The notes beneath the pieces are model-generated. The model did no database searches, was not told where the DNA came from, and saw only the letters and a program-made list of their open reading frames with translations. Made by a program: the position numbers and the translations under genes. Source: Zygnema cylindricum (taxonomy: Eukaryota; Streptophyta; Zygnematophyceae; Zygnematales; Zygnemataceae). From it: a DNA stretch of 64,000 nucleotides. The stretch lies in NCBI GenBank assembly GCA_037447655.1, contig JBBHKE010003239.1, positions 19,990 through 83,989 on the forward strand, written 5' to 3'. Position 1 is the stretch's first letter. Every line of letters begins with the position of its first letter. Of the stretch, positions 1 through 10,690 are shown piece by piece.

Positions 1-204
1 GCTCGCCACGTCGAGAGGGAGAGGGAGAGGTAGAGTTTATATGCATACAATCCACATGCATTTGACAGCTCTTATTCCTTGGGGCTGCACCGCTCGTTTA
101 ATAAATATTTTTATTATATAACACTCAAACACATTTGAGTGTAAACAAGAAATCTTAACACCTTTGTACTTTTTTCCTACCTTTAAATCAAACCTTTATA
201 TTTC

Positions 205-690
205 CTCACAAAAAGAGAACCTGAGTTTTGTCCTTTCGAATAGGTATATTCCATTAAATAGAGCCTATCCCTATTTATTCTAGTGTCTAAGAGAATAAAA
301 AAAAAAGGATATCATAAAAATAATCGCTGAAATCTCCGTAGCTCAAAGATCTTTAAAAGAGTGTAACCAAACTCTCAAGGTTTCGGGTTTCAGAAAATAC
401 ATTTTCGGGTTTTCGGAAAAATAACAGCTCTTTAGTTTACGACACTATCTTTGAGGTCTTTTTTGGGTTCTTGGAAACCGAAGGAAATATTTGGAAGTCG
501 GAGGCTATGTCAAGAATTCGAAAAATAAGCAACTGGTCAGGTACTGTACCTCCTCCTCCACCTCCTCCTCCTCCCCCGTATCCTCCTCCCTCCTCTCCCC
601 TCCTCCTTCCTCAAGGAAATTGAAGGAAGTTTTTCCGAAAAATAATGTCTCAGAAGGAACTGATCGGGTACTGTACTTCAATTGATTTAA
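205..690 (+). repeat. Dispersed repeat, copy 1 (inverted partner at 52890-53350)
   Basis: About 480 bases match the reverse complement of 52890-53350, with small indels. Shared landmarks run in the same order: AAAAAGAGAACCT, CCTATCCCTATTTAT, GAGTGTAACCAAAC, GGTTTCGG and AAGAATTCGAAAAATAAG, then a pyrimidine tract. Two related core words, AAGCAACTGGTCAGGTAC near 525 and AGGAACTGATCGGGTAC near 655, flank the CT-rich stretch in both copies. No protein family is recognised, and short frames here run into low-complexity Ser/Pro codons. It is either an unclassified mobile element or remnants of a duplicated gene. Confidence 0.75.
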
Positions 691-885
691 TTCCATTTAC
701 CCTCGATCGCCCTGGCATTTCTTCCATCCTGGCATCCAACGAAATCTTGCCAACGATGAAGTGTCTTGATCTTCTCCTCCTTCTTTTCCTCCTCCTCTAT
801 GCCTCCTCCTCTCCTCCCTCGTCCTCCTCCTTACTTCCCCTTCCCCCCTCCTCTTCCCCATGCCTCCCAATCCCTCCCCCCCCCT
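547..885 (+). repeat. Interrupted polypyrimidine (CTC/TCC) tracts
   Basis: Two CT-only blocks (about 547-612 and 770-885) are separated by ordinary sequence. Peptides read through them are Ser/Pro/Leu artefacts on one strand and Glu/Gly/Arg artefacts on the other. Confidence 0.8.
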
Positions 886-1129
886 CAAAAAAAATTGAAA
901 CGGAAAAATTTAAACTGAAATAGTTCCGGGAGGGAGTCAAGAATCCGTACAGAAAATTCTCTTAAGCAATTGACGGAGGAGAAGATTTCCTTTTTTTCAA
1001 GCCTTGATTTTCTCCAGCCTCTTTTTTTTCCAAACTCATTTTTTTTCCCACGAGTTATAAATCTCACTAGATAAATTGCACGTGAATCGCCGAACTTTTT
1101 AAATAAAGTTGGTCTTTTTCAAGTTCCAC

Positions 1130-1255
1130 AGAAAACCCTAAACCCTACTTTTGATTTCCCTGCGGAAACGGAACGTTAGAAACCCTACAAACCCTTAAAA
1201 CGCTAGAATTCTAAAAACCCTAGATCCTTAGAAAATCCTAAAAACCCTAGAAACT
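1130..1255 (+). promoter_or_regulatory. Cluster of AAACCCTA (telobox-like) words
   Basis: At least five AAACCCTA/AAAACCCTA words occur in about 125 bases, interspersed with CTAGAA and CCTTAG. In land plants this word is both the telomere unit and a promoter telobox. No gene start on either strand is evident close by, so promoter function is a guess; degenerate telomere-like sequence is equally possible. Confidence 0.35.
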
Positions 1256-1849
1256 CAGCTTTTACTTTCCTCTTTTTTTCCTTTTAATCGTTGTCAGATT
1301 CCCTTAAAAAAGCCACATTTTCTCATCCATTGCTAAAAATTGTCAGAAAAAGTCAACTCTGACAATTCTTTGTACAATGCGGCGGTACAATTTTCCATTT
1401 CTTGAAAAGTCAAAGCGTCTCTTCAAGGATATGGAGTTCAACAAAACGGTTTAAAAAAGGATGTTATGGAATGAGGAGAGAAGGAGAACAAACGCGATAA
1501 CAGGATATGCAAAGGCGCGTTCTGATTGACTGGTGGCCTATTCTTTCAACTGAGGATTTTGAATAACCTTTACATATAAAATGTAAAATCCCAAAAACAA
1601 GGAAAGTAGGAAACCCCAAATGAAATCCAAAGCGACGAATCTTGAAACCGCGAATCCGGCTTCATTTTCTATTTAGACCAGGAAAAAAATACCTTGTTAA
1701 ATTGACAAGGACATTACTATGGACACAAACTCGAGGATGTCCAAAGATGGACAGCGGCTCTAAGACGTGTGACATGTCTCACCTCAAACCAAGAGACGGG
1801 GAGAGAGAGAGAGAGGTAGAGTGGGAGAGAATGAAGGAATTCGAAACTA

Positions 1850-2473
1850 CTACATGTCGAATTTCGTCAAGTCATCCAAAGGAACAGCGAGGCCTTCTAT
1901 CGGAAGGTCCCCAAAACTGACGGTCGGTCCAAGATTTTTCAGCCAGTCAAAAGCCTCTTCTTGCCCTGCCAAATCTTCCCCCGAATGATCAATTTCCCCA
2001 TGAAAATTCTTTTCTCTTTGTACCTCTCCTCCGCCTCCTCCTACTCCTACTCCAGTCCCAGAGAAAGAAGTAGGTGGAGGAACGACAGGAATTGGTGTCA
2101 GGATCGAAGTTTCGGATGTGGGAATAACAAGTTCTGCTATAGACGAAGTATGAGTCTCTGTTTCTAAAGGAATTGTATCTGAAAGTAATCCATTCGATTG
2201 TCGAGCAAAATTCGACAAACCTCGATTACGAGGTCGATCTTTGGCTTTCCTTTCTTCTCTCCCGTTGTTATTTCTCTCTGAAGCCTTGACGTCAGAAACC
2301 CTCTCTCTCTCCGTCCTTTTCCCCACTGCCGTATTTGCGAGTTCCCAGTCAGAACCTCTCTCTGTCCGTTTCCGTTTAACATTTCCATGTGGCGAAGCAG
2401 TTTGAGAAATAGTCGAATCAATAGTTACTCGAGATCCACTACCCACTTCATCCAATCGGTCGGTTTTTCTCTC
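1850..2473 (-). CDS. Putative C-terminal exon frame of copy A (NLS plus acidic/hydrophobic tail)
   Basis: A 208-codon open frame of balanced composition, unlike the low-complexity frames around it. It holds a basic KRKR cluster near its start, Lys/Arg/Glu-rich and Ser/Thr/Pro-rich middle parts with a short Gly run, and a tail with EEAFDWLKNLG and LDDLTKFDM that resembles an acidic-hydrophobic transactivation segment. An acceptor at 2588-2589 opens a phase-1 exon (2587 to a TGA at 2450-2448) in a different frame. One indel between 2448 and 2473, where there is an A5 run, would join that exon to this frame. The intact paralogue ends differently, with a 24-codon exon. The link to copy A is inferred from position, strand and splice phase. 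Confidence 0.45.
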   Translation of the reverse strand, partial: ERKTDRLDEVGSGSRVTIDSTISQTASPHGNVKRKRTERGSDWELANTAVGKRTERERVSDVKASERNNNGREERKAKDRPRNRGLSNFARQSNGLLSDTIPLETETHTSSIAELVIPTSETSILTPIPVVPPPTSFSGTGVGVGGGGGEVQREKNFHGEIDHSGEDLAGQEEAFDWLKNLGPTVSFGDLPIEGLAVPLDDLTKFDM

Positions 2474-3310
2474 TCACTCCCTCGACTGCATTTCGACTTT
2501 CTGTGATTCTCAAGGAAAAACCGGTTTTTCCTGTCACTGTCACGTCACGTTCCATATCCGACCATTTTGGACTCGAATCCGGAGGCCCTGCCGAGGAATT
2601 TCACCCAGAAAAAAAAGCAAATAAGAAACTAAAAGAAAGGAAAAACAAAAATTAAAGAAAAGGAAAAAACAATAAAAATCACAGACAATGGTAAGTTTCA
2701 AGTCACGATTCAGACATGCCAGTCAATTCCCTTTCCAACAATGCTCAAAAAAAAAAAAAACATCAAAACCAAATTGAAACCAAAACTAAAACCGAATCAA
2801 AACCAAAACTTACCTGGCCTTGTCATTGTCAACCCTCCTTTTTCTGACCGAATTCCCATTTTTTCTGCTCGAATTTCGTTACTTTCTATTTCACTTTTTC
2901 TCTTTTTTTCTTTCTCAATTTCTGTCTGTACTACTTGGGGTTTTTCTTCAATTCCTTTCAGAATTAAATTTTTTGATCCACCCCTACGATTTTCCTGCAT
3001 TACAAAACAAAAACAAAAAAATCAGATGATTATTTTCAAAGTCTGATCGAATGATTTAAAATCGGAGTTTTTTTCTTCTTTTTTTTGAAGTTGAATATTT
3101 ATGTTTGAGGAACATTTTTTCGGATTTTGTCGATCCAGTTTTTGCATATACAATAAAAGAAAATGAAATAATTGTAGAAACTAATGGATTTATTAGTATT
3201 TTCTAGGTCTAAATAGAAATAGAAAGAAGCCGAGGCAGTCTATCTCTAACTTCTCTCTCCAACTCTCAAACTTGTTGCAGTCACTGAGAAGTTGGAATTT
3301 TTTGTCCTTT

Positions 3311-3356
3311 TCCCAAATATAATTGTGTGACGTGACAAGAATGGCAATTGCAAATA
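3311..3356 (-). other. Conserved block inside intron 6 of copy A
   Basis: About 40 bases, including GTGACGTGACAAGAATGGCA, are almost identical to 20325-20370 in the paralogue, while neighbouring intron sequence differs. It could be a cassette exon or a regulatory or RNA-structural element. It is not needed to keep frame, because exons 6 and 7 already join in phase 0 in the intact copy. Confidence 0.55.
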
Positions 3357-3357
3357 A

Positions 3358-3460
3358 GAAGTGGGTTGGGAGGGAGAGGGAGGGGGAGGAAGAGGGAGAG
3401 GGGGGGGGAATGGGGAGGGAAAGGGGGAGATGGAGAGTGGAATTGGGAGGGGGAGGGGGA
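3358..3460 (+). repeat. Polypurine tract (GGGAGA type)
   Basis: About 100 bases of almost pure G/A with a G9 run. It lies in intron 6 of copy A, where it reads as a pyrimidine tract on the sense strand. Confidence 0.8.
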
Positions 3461-4679
3461 TTTTCTATTTTTGTCTTTTTCCCTGGCTGTTTGTTTGACC
3501 GTACTTTTGTGTCTTTCCTATCGGGGTCGCAGATGTAATATGAACAACAGTTGCAGATAAAACAAGGCCCTAAATGAGCAGATAAGACAAAGTAGAAATC
3601 GATTGGGTACCTTAGTTTTGATATAGTGGACCAAAACAAGATCTTCGTTTTTATGATTCTGCTTTCTGCAAAACGACAAAAAAAAATGTTAGTTTTATAC
3701 CAGCTAAAAGAAAAACAGTATTGAAAACTAAAATAAGAGGCAAAAAAAGAAAAAACCACCAAATTTTGAACGCGGACTAAAATCACTTATAACAGGAGGC
3801 CATTGATTTGAAAATAAATAAACCAATAACTAATGGCTTCTTTTATTCAACATTTTGTTTTTTTCCGAAAGCATGTTTTAACTATAATTTTTTTCACTTA
3901 CCCAGCCAAAAAATGAATTTGTCGTTGGAAGTCTTCGTCATCTTCCCGGCGATCGTAATAACAAGAGACAGCCCAATTTCCATTACCCTGCCCGAAAAAA
4001 AAAAAAAAAAAAAAAAACAAACAATAAAAAACCAATAAGAAAACAAAAACACAACAACTAAATTAAACTAAACTAAAAAAAGATATATAGTCAAATCACC
4101 TGAATACTGCACAGAAAGAGTAAATAAACCAGAAATTTTTCCCATGAAAAATGCAATTTTAATATAAAGTTGGGTACAAATGCACAACTGTAATACATGC
4201 GTGTATTTTGTAGAATTTTTTTTTTTTAGTATTTTTAACTCAAATTACCATTATTTTAAATTCCCGTTCTTGGAAAACTTCCGTGAACGAAAAAAAACCA
4301 CAAAAAAAAAAAACAAATCGTCATTAGAATCTGATCTACGAAAAGTAACTGCGGATCTCTTATATTTATTAATATATTTTTTGAATACCTGCAAATTGAC
4401 TTGGCTTTTGTTTAAACCACCGTTTTTATTTTTTTTCCAATTGTGATGGTCATTTTGAATATGTTGAGTTTTGCTTCTGTCGAACAAAAACAGTGTTCCA
4501 CCTGCCCAAAAAAAAAAAAAAGGCTGTGAAAATCACAAGCTTATATTCTTGTATTGGCCATTTTTTTTGAAAAAAAGTGCATTTGATGTTAATAATATAA
4601 AAAAAATGTATTTTATACTTTGAGCATTAGAAAAAAGCAATCTTAAATAACAAATTAAAAAGAAAAAAAAACAACGACA

Positions 4680-4965
4680 ACAATAATAATAGAATAATAT
4701 TCAATAATAATAATCAATAATAATAATCAATTAAGATAATCAATAAAGATAATTGATATAGATGTTTGATAAAGGTAATTAATAAAGATATTCGATAAAG
4801 ATAAAGAATATTGATAACTAGTGAAGATAATTGATAAAGGTAATTGATTATAATAACAGTAATAAAAAGAAGAAACAAAAAGAAGAAAAAGAAGTAAAAG
4901 AAGAAGTAATAGTAATTATAATAATAATAATAATAAAAAAAGAAGAAGAAGAAGAAGAATATGAA
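4680..4965 (+). repeat. AT-rich microsatellite field (TAA, GATAAT, GAA units)
   Basis: Runs of (AAT)n, degenerate GATAATTGATAAAG-like repeats and (GAA)n fill intron 3 of copy A. No coding signal. Confidence 0.75.
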
Positions 4966-5207
4966 TAATACTTCATTATATACTTCAAAAAAAAATAAAA
5001 AAATAAAAAAATAAGTAAAATATACATATGTAAAATATGTAAATATGTTTATGGATTTTCAGAAAAAACACTTACTTTCTGGCTCAATGGGTGCCCTTTC
5101 CGTCAATGGAAAATCGTTTTCTTCGTAAGTCGTAATAAAATCTTCGATTTCCTGTCCATTTAACAAACTCAATTCCGCCTTTTATTGCAAATTGATAAAA
5201 ATGTTAT

Positions 5208-5372
5208 TTTGCAGGGAAGGCGAGGAGGAGGATTCAGGGGGAGAAAGAGATGGAGAAAGGGAAAGAGGAGGAGGGAGGGGAGGAGGAAGGGGAGGAGGAA
5301 GGGGAGGAGGAAGGGGAGGAGGGAGGGGAGAGGAAGAGGAGGGAGGGTAGAGGAAGAGGAGGGAGGGGGAAA
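5208..5372 (+). repeat. GGA/GAAGGGGAG tract inside exon 3 of copy A
   Basis: Tandem GGAAGGGGAGGA units. On the minus strand they read CCTCCCCTT and would encode Pro/Ser/Leu. In the two other copies the same tract keeps frame with the CG-1 part; here an indel breaks it. Confidence 0.75.
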
Positions 5373-6434
5373 ATTTTCACCTGCAAAAACCAGACATAAC
5401 AGGAAGGAAAAAAAAATGCGTTATTTTTTTTTCTTTTTTCTTTTGAAGAGGGAAAATAGATTTTAAACAGAGAAATTTACGATCGATGTTTTGAAGAAAA
5501 TTACTTTCCACAATTTGCGATTGGTTTTCCGGAATTTGACAATTTTCTTCTGCGCTATTTTTCAAATTATATAAATCCTCCAATTTTGAAATCAGTGCAC
5601 AGATATCTTCTTTCTTTAAAATCTTATTCACAAATTCTTCACCTGCGAGAAATTCAAAACCTGAGATAAAAATTAAAACAGATACAAAAACATTTTTAAT
5701 TCATTTTTAATTTTCAATTTAAATTCATAGTGGTTTACCTTTTTTTTTTTTTGTTTTTCTATTTTTTTCGCGGTTTATTTTCTGAAAGCAACAAGCAAAA
5801 GGAGAACAACAGAAAAAAAAAAAAAAATCTGTAGACCAACAACTCATTTTAATCTTTTTTGAATTGTGTCCCAGAAATTTTATTGACTGAGGCAAAATAT
5901 AACAATAAAACATCAAAATATAATAATAAAACATCAAAATATAATAATACGAGCATCAATTAAAGCAACAAAAAAAAAAAAAAAAAAACTCAAATGGGAA
6001 ATTCTTATTGACCGAGGCAAAATATAACAATAAAAATATCAAAATAAAAACATCAATTATGTAAACGGTTGATAATTGTCCACGTCATTTGTAAATCTAT
6101 TGAATTTGAATTAAATAAAACTAAAAATCAAGTTCGAATTGTGATTAATTTCCTCTAAATTCGAAAAATAAGAACTTGAAAACTATGATTTTTCACGAAA
6201 CAAAAAATACTTTAGCAAGTGGGGTTTTTCTTGAGTTATTTTAAGCGCTAATAGATGATTTTTTTGTCCGGTTCCTGGGCTTTTTATGGCAATTTAAAAA
6301 GCTTACCTCCAATAGAATCCATGAAAAATCCGACCGAATTTTCGTCTCTGGGAAAAAAAAATCGTTTAATGAGAGTGAGTAATTCGTGAGTCCTGACTTC
6401 AACTACAGAGAGAGAATCCATAGGACACAAAAAA

Positions 6435-6545
6435 AATGAGGGAAGGGAGGAGAGAGAGGGAGAGAGAGAGGGAGAGGGAGAGGGAGAGGGAAAGAAAGAG
6501 GGAGAGGGAGAGGGAGAGAAAGAGGGAGAGGGAGAGGGACAGAAA
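6435..6545 (+). repeat. (GAGAGG)n tract upstream of copy A
   Basis: About 110 bases of GAGAGGGAGAGA repeats, starting roughly 110 bases upstream of the copy A ATG. Peptides read from it are Glu/Arg artefacts. Confidence 0.8.
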
Positions 6546-6742
6546 TGGGATAAATCTGAAGGCCAGATACGTTAGCTTTTTGTATCTAAAAAAGAGAAGA
6601 GGGAGGTCTAAAGAGAAGAGAGATATTTTTTTGGGTTTTGTAGGTTATTGGTGGCTCGTTGCTTCCTCTTCCAAAACGCAAAGAAAAATGCTTTCTTCAA
6701 AAGCAATACACGGTTAGTTGTTCCGTACACACTGTGTGTTCG

Positions 6743-6842
6743 GGTTCGTACACACCCCTCTATGGTAAATGGTGGTTCGTACACACGCCTGTACGGTAAA
6801 TGGTGGTTCGTACACACGCCTGTACGGTAAATGGAGGTTCGC
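6743..6842 (+). repeat. 31-bp tandem repeat, about three units
   Basis: Three consecutive units begin TTCGTACACACGCCTGTACG and end GTAAATGGTGG; the first is slightly diverged. Each contains GTACG words common in this genome's MITEs. Confidence 0.85.
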
Positions 6843-6880
6843 TCCTTCGTCCAAACTTCCAAACGCTACAAAATATCTAG

Positions 6881-6888
6881 TGACGTCA
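6881..6888. promoter_or_regulatory. TGACGTCA palindrome (bZIP/CRE-type site)
   Basis: A perfect CRE palindrome, with a further GACGTCACC about 17 bases on. It lies 560 bases upstream of the copy A start codon, beyond a GA tract and the 31-bp repeats. A role is possible but unproved, because the surrounding sequence looks transposon-derived. Confidence 0.3.
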
Positions 6889-7198
6889 CCCATTGTAGAC
6901 GTCACCAATTGTCGCACGTTTTGAAATCGTCTACAACCGTCACATTTCAAAGTAACGATTTCATTTTCGCACATTCGAACGCTTTGCAAAAAAAGTGCTC
7001 CGTATCGGGAAAATTTTTTATGGCGATAACTCGATATGAACGGTCGGAGGGTTCGATATATCGTGCCGGGACCAAAAAATTATCGAGGCATATTTGGCGG
7101 GAGGTGGGTTTTTCGTACATTTTTAGTACGGAAATAATGTACGAGCAATCGAATGAAGATCCCTACCCACGCGGGCCTCCGGGGTGAGGCGGCGGATT

Positions 7199-7715
7199 GG
7201 TGGGGGGCCGGAGGGAGCTTTTGAAAAAAAATTGGCTGCCTAACGGACGTAAATAATTAAATATACTGTACACCGTGAATTGCTATTAGTGTTAATGTTT
7301 TTCATAGTTGTTCAAATCGCGCTATTTTTTCCTTTTTTCCGATTAAAACGTATAATTCGTGACTTTTGAATAAATCGGAAAAAAACGCGATGTACTTTCT
7401 GTCCGGAAAACTGAACGGCTCGCGAGGAGAGTTTCTTCACACTGGACGATGTGCGCGATTGCTTACATCCAACGGTCAAATCTTACGCCTATTATATTGG
7501 AATCATCTTGTTAACATGTTTCATCTGACAAAAGAAACAAATTGGTACGAATTTGTACAAAATCTTACGGTTTCCAGTAAACATGCTCACTTTTCCTCTA
7601 ATGGAGCAGAGGCCTTAGTGGGGGCGGAGGGAGCTTTTGGAAAAAAAATTGGCTGCCTGACGGACGTAAATATACTGTACACCGAGAATCGCTATTAGGG
7701 TTAATGTTTTTTTTT
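7199..7715 (+). repeat. Direct repeat pair of about 100 bp (7199-7300 and 7617-7715)
   Basis: Both units run GGAGGGAGCTTTTG, then AAAAAAATTGGCTGCCT, ACGGACGTAAAT, ATACTGTACACCG and TTAATG. The intervening 300 bases end in TCTAATGGAGCAGAGGCC followed by TTA, resembling the right terminus of the TWA-flanked MITEs. No matching left terminus is found, so this looks like a truncated element flanked by TACACCG-type ends. Confidence 0.6.
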
Positions 7716-8690
7716 TGCCACTTAAAACAACTTTTTTCCGTACACACTTGTCCAATTTTCAGTTTGAGACCCCCAATCAGAAGCTGAGAATCTTAGGGTG
7801 TGTCCCCATGTACTTGTAACTTAGCGAAATTACTTTGTATTTTAGCGCGGATCCGCCGGACCATGTTTTCAAGTGTCCCCATGTCTGTAATGACGAAATC
7901 GTAACTTACGCTTGTGACGATTGTATACGTCGACAATACCTATGACGGTTGTCAACGTCAACAATCTGTGGTCGCACGATATTTTTTGTACCTGCGTGTG
8001 ACGTCGCATGTCTTACCGTGACATTCTAGACGTACCGCCTTCCAGCCTGTGCAATTTCACGGTCGAAGATGAGGCGCTTTGCCTTCGCGTCTCTTGTCCG
8101 GTCGACATGAAATGGCATCGAAATTTGAAGACCCCTGCAAAAAAAAAATCCGTACTAGATGAAAACGAACAAATCCAAACAAATTGTGTACTTATCTTTG
8201 TCGTATTAGAACGCAAACGGACAAAACATAGCGAACTATGTACTTTTCTTTGTCCTTGGAAATCGTAGGATTTTTGTCGAAATTTACGGCACGCGCGAAA
8301 ATCAGCGACCGTCCGATTGTCCGAATCTGACGGTGTAAATAATTTTTTTTGGTCCGAATGTTTTCATTTGTCCAATTTTTGGTCCGAATGTTTTAATTGG
8401 TCCGAATAGGTCTGAATACAATATGGGTCTTGAGGTCATATTGTATGTTTTGCATACAATAGGCATATTGTATGGGTCTACTTTCACCTACTTTTGAACT
8501 ATGCTTAAAACATCGTTTCTCTGTACACACTTGTCCAATTTTCAGTTTGAGACCTCCAATCCAAATTTGAGAATCTTACTCTTCAATCGCAACCGTCAGA
8601 TCCAAATCCGACAAGTGTGTACGGAGAATGGATGTTTTAAGTGGCAGAAAAAACATTAACTTTAAATCACTAATAGCGATTCGCGGTGTA
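7678..8690. mobile_element. TACACCG-family inverted-repeat element (about 1.0 kb)
   Basis: The left end reads TACACCGAGAATCGCTATTA, then TTAATGTTTTTT, GCCACTTAAAACA and CCGTACACACTTGTC. The right end is the reverse complement of the same blocks in mirror order (GACAAGTGTGTACGG, TGTTTTAAGTGGC, CATTAA, then CGATTCGCGGTGTA). Arms extend about 100 bases or more, and short frames inside resemble no transposase. It is a non-autonomous DNA element of a family found repeatedly in this window. The superfamily is not established. Confidence 0.75.
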
Positions 8691-9606
8691 GCGATAATTT
8701 ATTGGATTGATTACATATCGCGATGCATCGCAAATCGAGCGCGATTTTATCCTTCTCGATATACCGGAACAATGTATCGTTTATCAATAGGTAAAAAAAA
8801 GACAAATTTTGAATATCGACAATGGGCTATCGACTAACAACCAAAGGTCGCAAAAGTCAAAATTTTAGATAACCCAAACCGATCGTTTTTTTTTTCAAAA
8901 TCTGAGTACCCGACGCCCGACCGGGTTATGTCACGCTTCTTAATTGTTAACCGTTAACCTAAACACGTATACAAAAACAAAAGATAACTGAAACTCGATT
9001 TCTGGCGCCTACCCGTACCCGCCCGTACCCTAATAAGTACAAAATTAGTGGTACATCTCCCGTATACCCTCCACGATAACAAGAGTACAAAGTACAATAA
9101 TGTTGGATTGTATGGACGGTACAAAACTTTCAATTTTTTTTCGTTTTTTGCTTGCCTGACCGCTACCTATTTTTTTTTTTTTTTTTGTGAATCAACCGTC
9201 TGAATCCGCCTGGCCCCCCAGATTTGGCAACCGAATCCGTTGCGGATCCGACGCGGGGGGTCGGTTACGGTTTCCGTTGACCGTTTGCGACCTCTGCTAA
9301 AAGCACTACACCGTATATCGCTCATAGAAATAATTAGTGTAAAAATGTAATTAGTGTTATTAACTCTAATTTCGTTTGTTCGCGTTTCTTTAAAAAAACT
9401 TTAACTCAAATTTATTCAGAATTCTAATTTGGGTACTATTCCCCCATAATGACTTTGCAATCAAGATCTCCACACTAAAATAAGTACGATTAAAAAATCT
9501 AACAAATGGTACACCATCACTTGCTTTTACTTTAATGATTCATAACTCTAATTTGGGTTTTATCTCGTATATTAATACGCAATCAATATCTTTGCACTAA
9601 AATAAA
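8691..9606. other. No gene recognised
   Basis: AT-rich sequence with several stray TACACCG-like ends (near 9298) and CGTACC-rich stretches. No sustained open frame, RNA gene or complete element is visible. Confidence 0.5.
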
Positions 9607-10690
9607 TATGATCTCATTTTGCCTTTGATTCTGAGCGCATTCTTACGTGCGTTCTCAGTTATTTTAATCCATGTTTTGTACTTTATTACTTAACAAAGTA
9701 CCATTTGGTACGGATTGACACGTTCCGTACACCACTCTTTCATAGATGACCATAAACTAGAGTTAACGACCAATAATTTAACTAACGTAAACAAAAAATT
9801 AGTGTTATTAACTCTATTTAAGGTTTTAGGGTCAAAATTTAGGGGCTCCAATTTAGCGTTCATAACATTAATATCGATTCAAGGTGTATTGTACTGCGAA
9901 GTACACCGTGAATCACTTATAGTCTAATAAAGTATTTGTGTAGATTAACAACTACCATTTACTCAATATATTTTAGGTTCAATGGCCTAACGCCAACAAA
10001 ACATTAACGCTAATACTTTAAACACTAAGGGTCACGTTCCATCAGCGGAAAAGTGGGGTAGTTTGCAGAATTCCGCGACTATCCGTACCAAATCGTACCG
10101 CTTATTTTGTTTTTATACGCGAAACAACATTACAGAGAATCTTGCCAATACTCTCCGAAGGTGTGGGAGGTAAAATTGACCGTCGGATATTCATCCGCGA
10201 GGCGTTGGCTTCATTTTTCTTTGTAGCTGCTAACGTACCTCAAGGAGATGGGTTGGCAACTACATAAAGAAATTAATCGCGACACTCTGGACGATTAAGC
10301 TACATGTCACGATGGACAACCAACAAAAATTGACAAAATTTGCACATGACACGCGCTTTCCAACATACAATCGAAAACAAAAATGAAATTTTGTAACTCT
10401 CTTTCGTCCCTCTATTTTTGGTACTTTTTGTTCGTCACACTATTTTTGTCAAAAAACTTTCATTATGTTCGAAAACAATAACCCTAAAAAATGAGCTAGC
10501 GTAGAAGACTGACGTATGCAAAAAGTATAAAAGTTTTGTCGTATCATGACTTCGTACGCAGGTAAATGGTACGCAAGTGAAGATTTGAAGTAAAATTTGT
10601 CGGTGCTAAAAATCTTAAGGATATTCAATATCGGATCGTAGCTTATGTGGTGCTAGTCAATTTAAAACACGTAATTTACAAACTCTTCGT
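9607..10690 (+). repeat. Long direct repeat, copy 1 (partner 60589-61667)
   Basis: About 1.08 kb is shared collinearly with 60589-61667, with many substitutions and small indels. Landmarks in order: GAGCGCATTCTTACGTGCGT, TACTTAACAAAGTACCAT, CATAGATGACCATAAACTAG, GCGAAGTACACCGTGAATCA, then the left end and interior of the MITE at 10029. The copies stop matching near 10690/61667. It is a duplicated repeat block rather than a gene. Confidence 0.85.

Larger units (their letters stand above)
1850..6322 (-). pseudogene. CAMTA-like CG-1 domain gene, copy A (probably inactivated)
   Basis: Paralogue of the gene at 18934-23312, with the same exon plan on the minus strand. Exons: 6307-6322 (ATG, 16 nt), 5505-5642, 5076-5380, 4389-4501, 3902-3987, 3611-3665, 2814-2994 and a last exon starting at 2587. 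All junctions are GT-AG. The CG-1 core is recognisable: SGTLFLFD then HHNW (exon 4), CYYDRREDD and FQRQIHFL (exon 5), LVLVHYIKTK (exon 6). Three lesions argue for decay. Exon 3 is 305 nt (not a multiple of 3), so the Pro-rich frame and the CG-1 frame disagree. An in-frame TAA stands where the other copies have Lys (near 5192). A further frame break lies near 2450-2473, before the C-terminal frame. Homopolymer sequencing errors could mimic these. The family binds CGCG-type DNA in CAMTA proteins; function here is inferred. Confidence 0.8.

Noticed and set aside
3193-3786. 197-codon frame on the minus strand across intron 6 of copy A
   Set aside because: It crosses exon 6 in the wrong phase, ignores good splice sites and includes a purine-tract segment. 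Only the short conserved block was kept.
6436-6717. Glu/Arg frame upstream of copy A
   Set aside because: Mostly (GAGAGG)n; the normal-looking tail is too short to support a gene.
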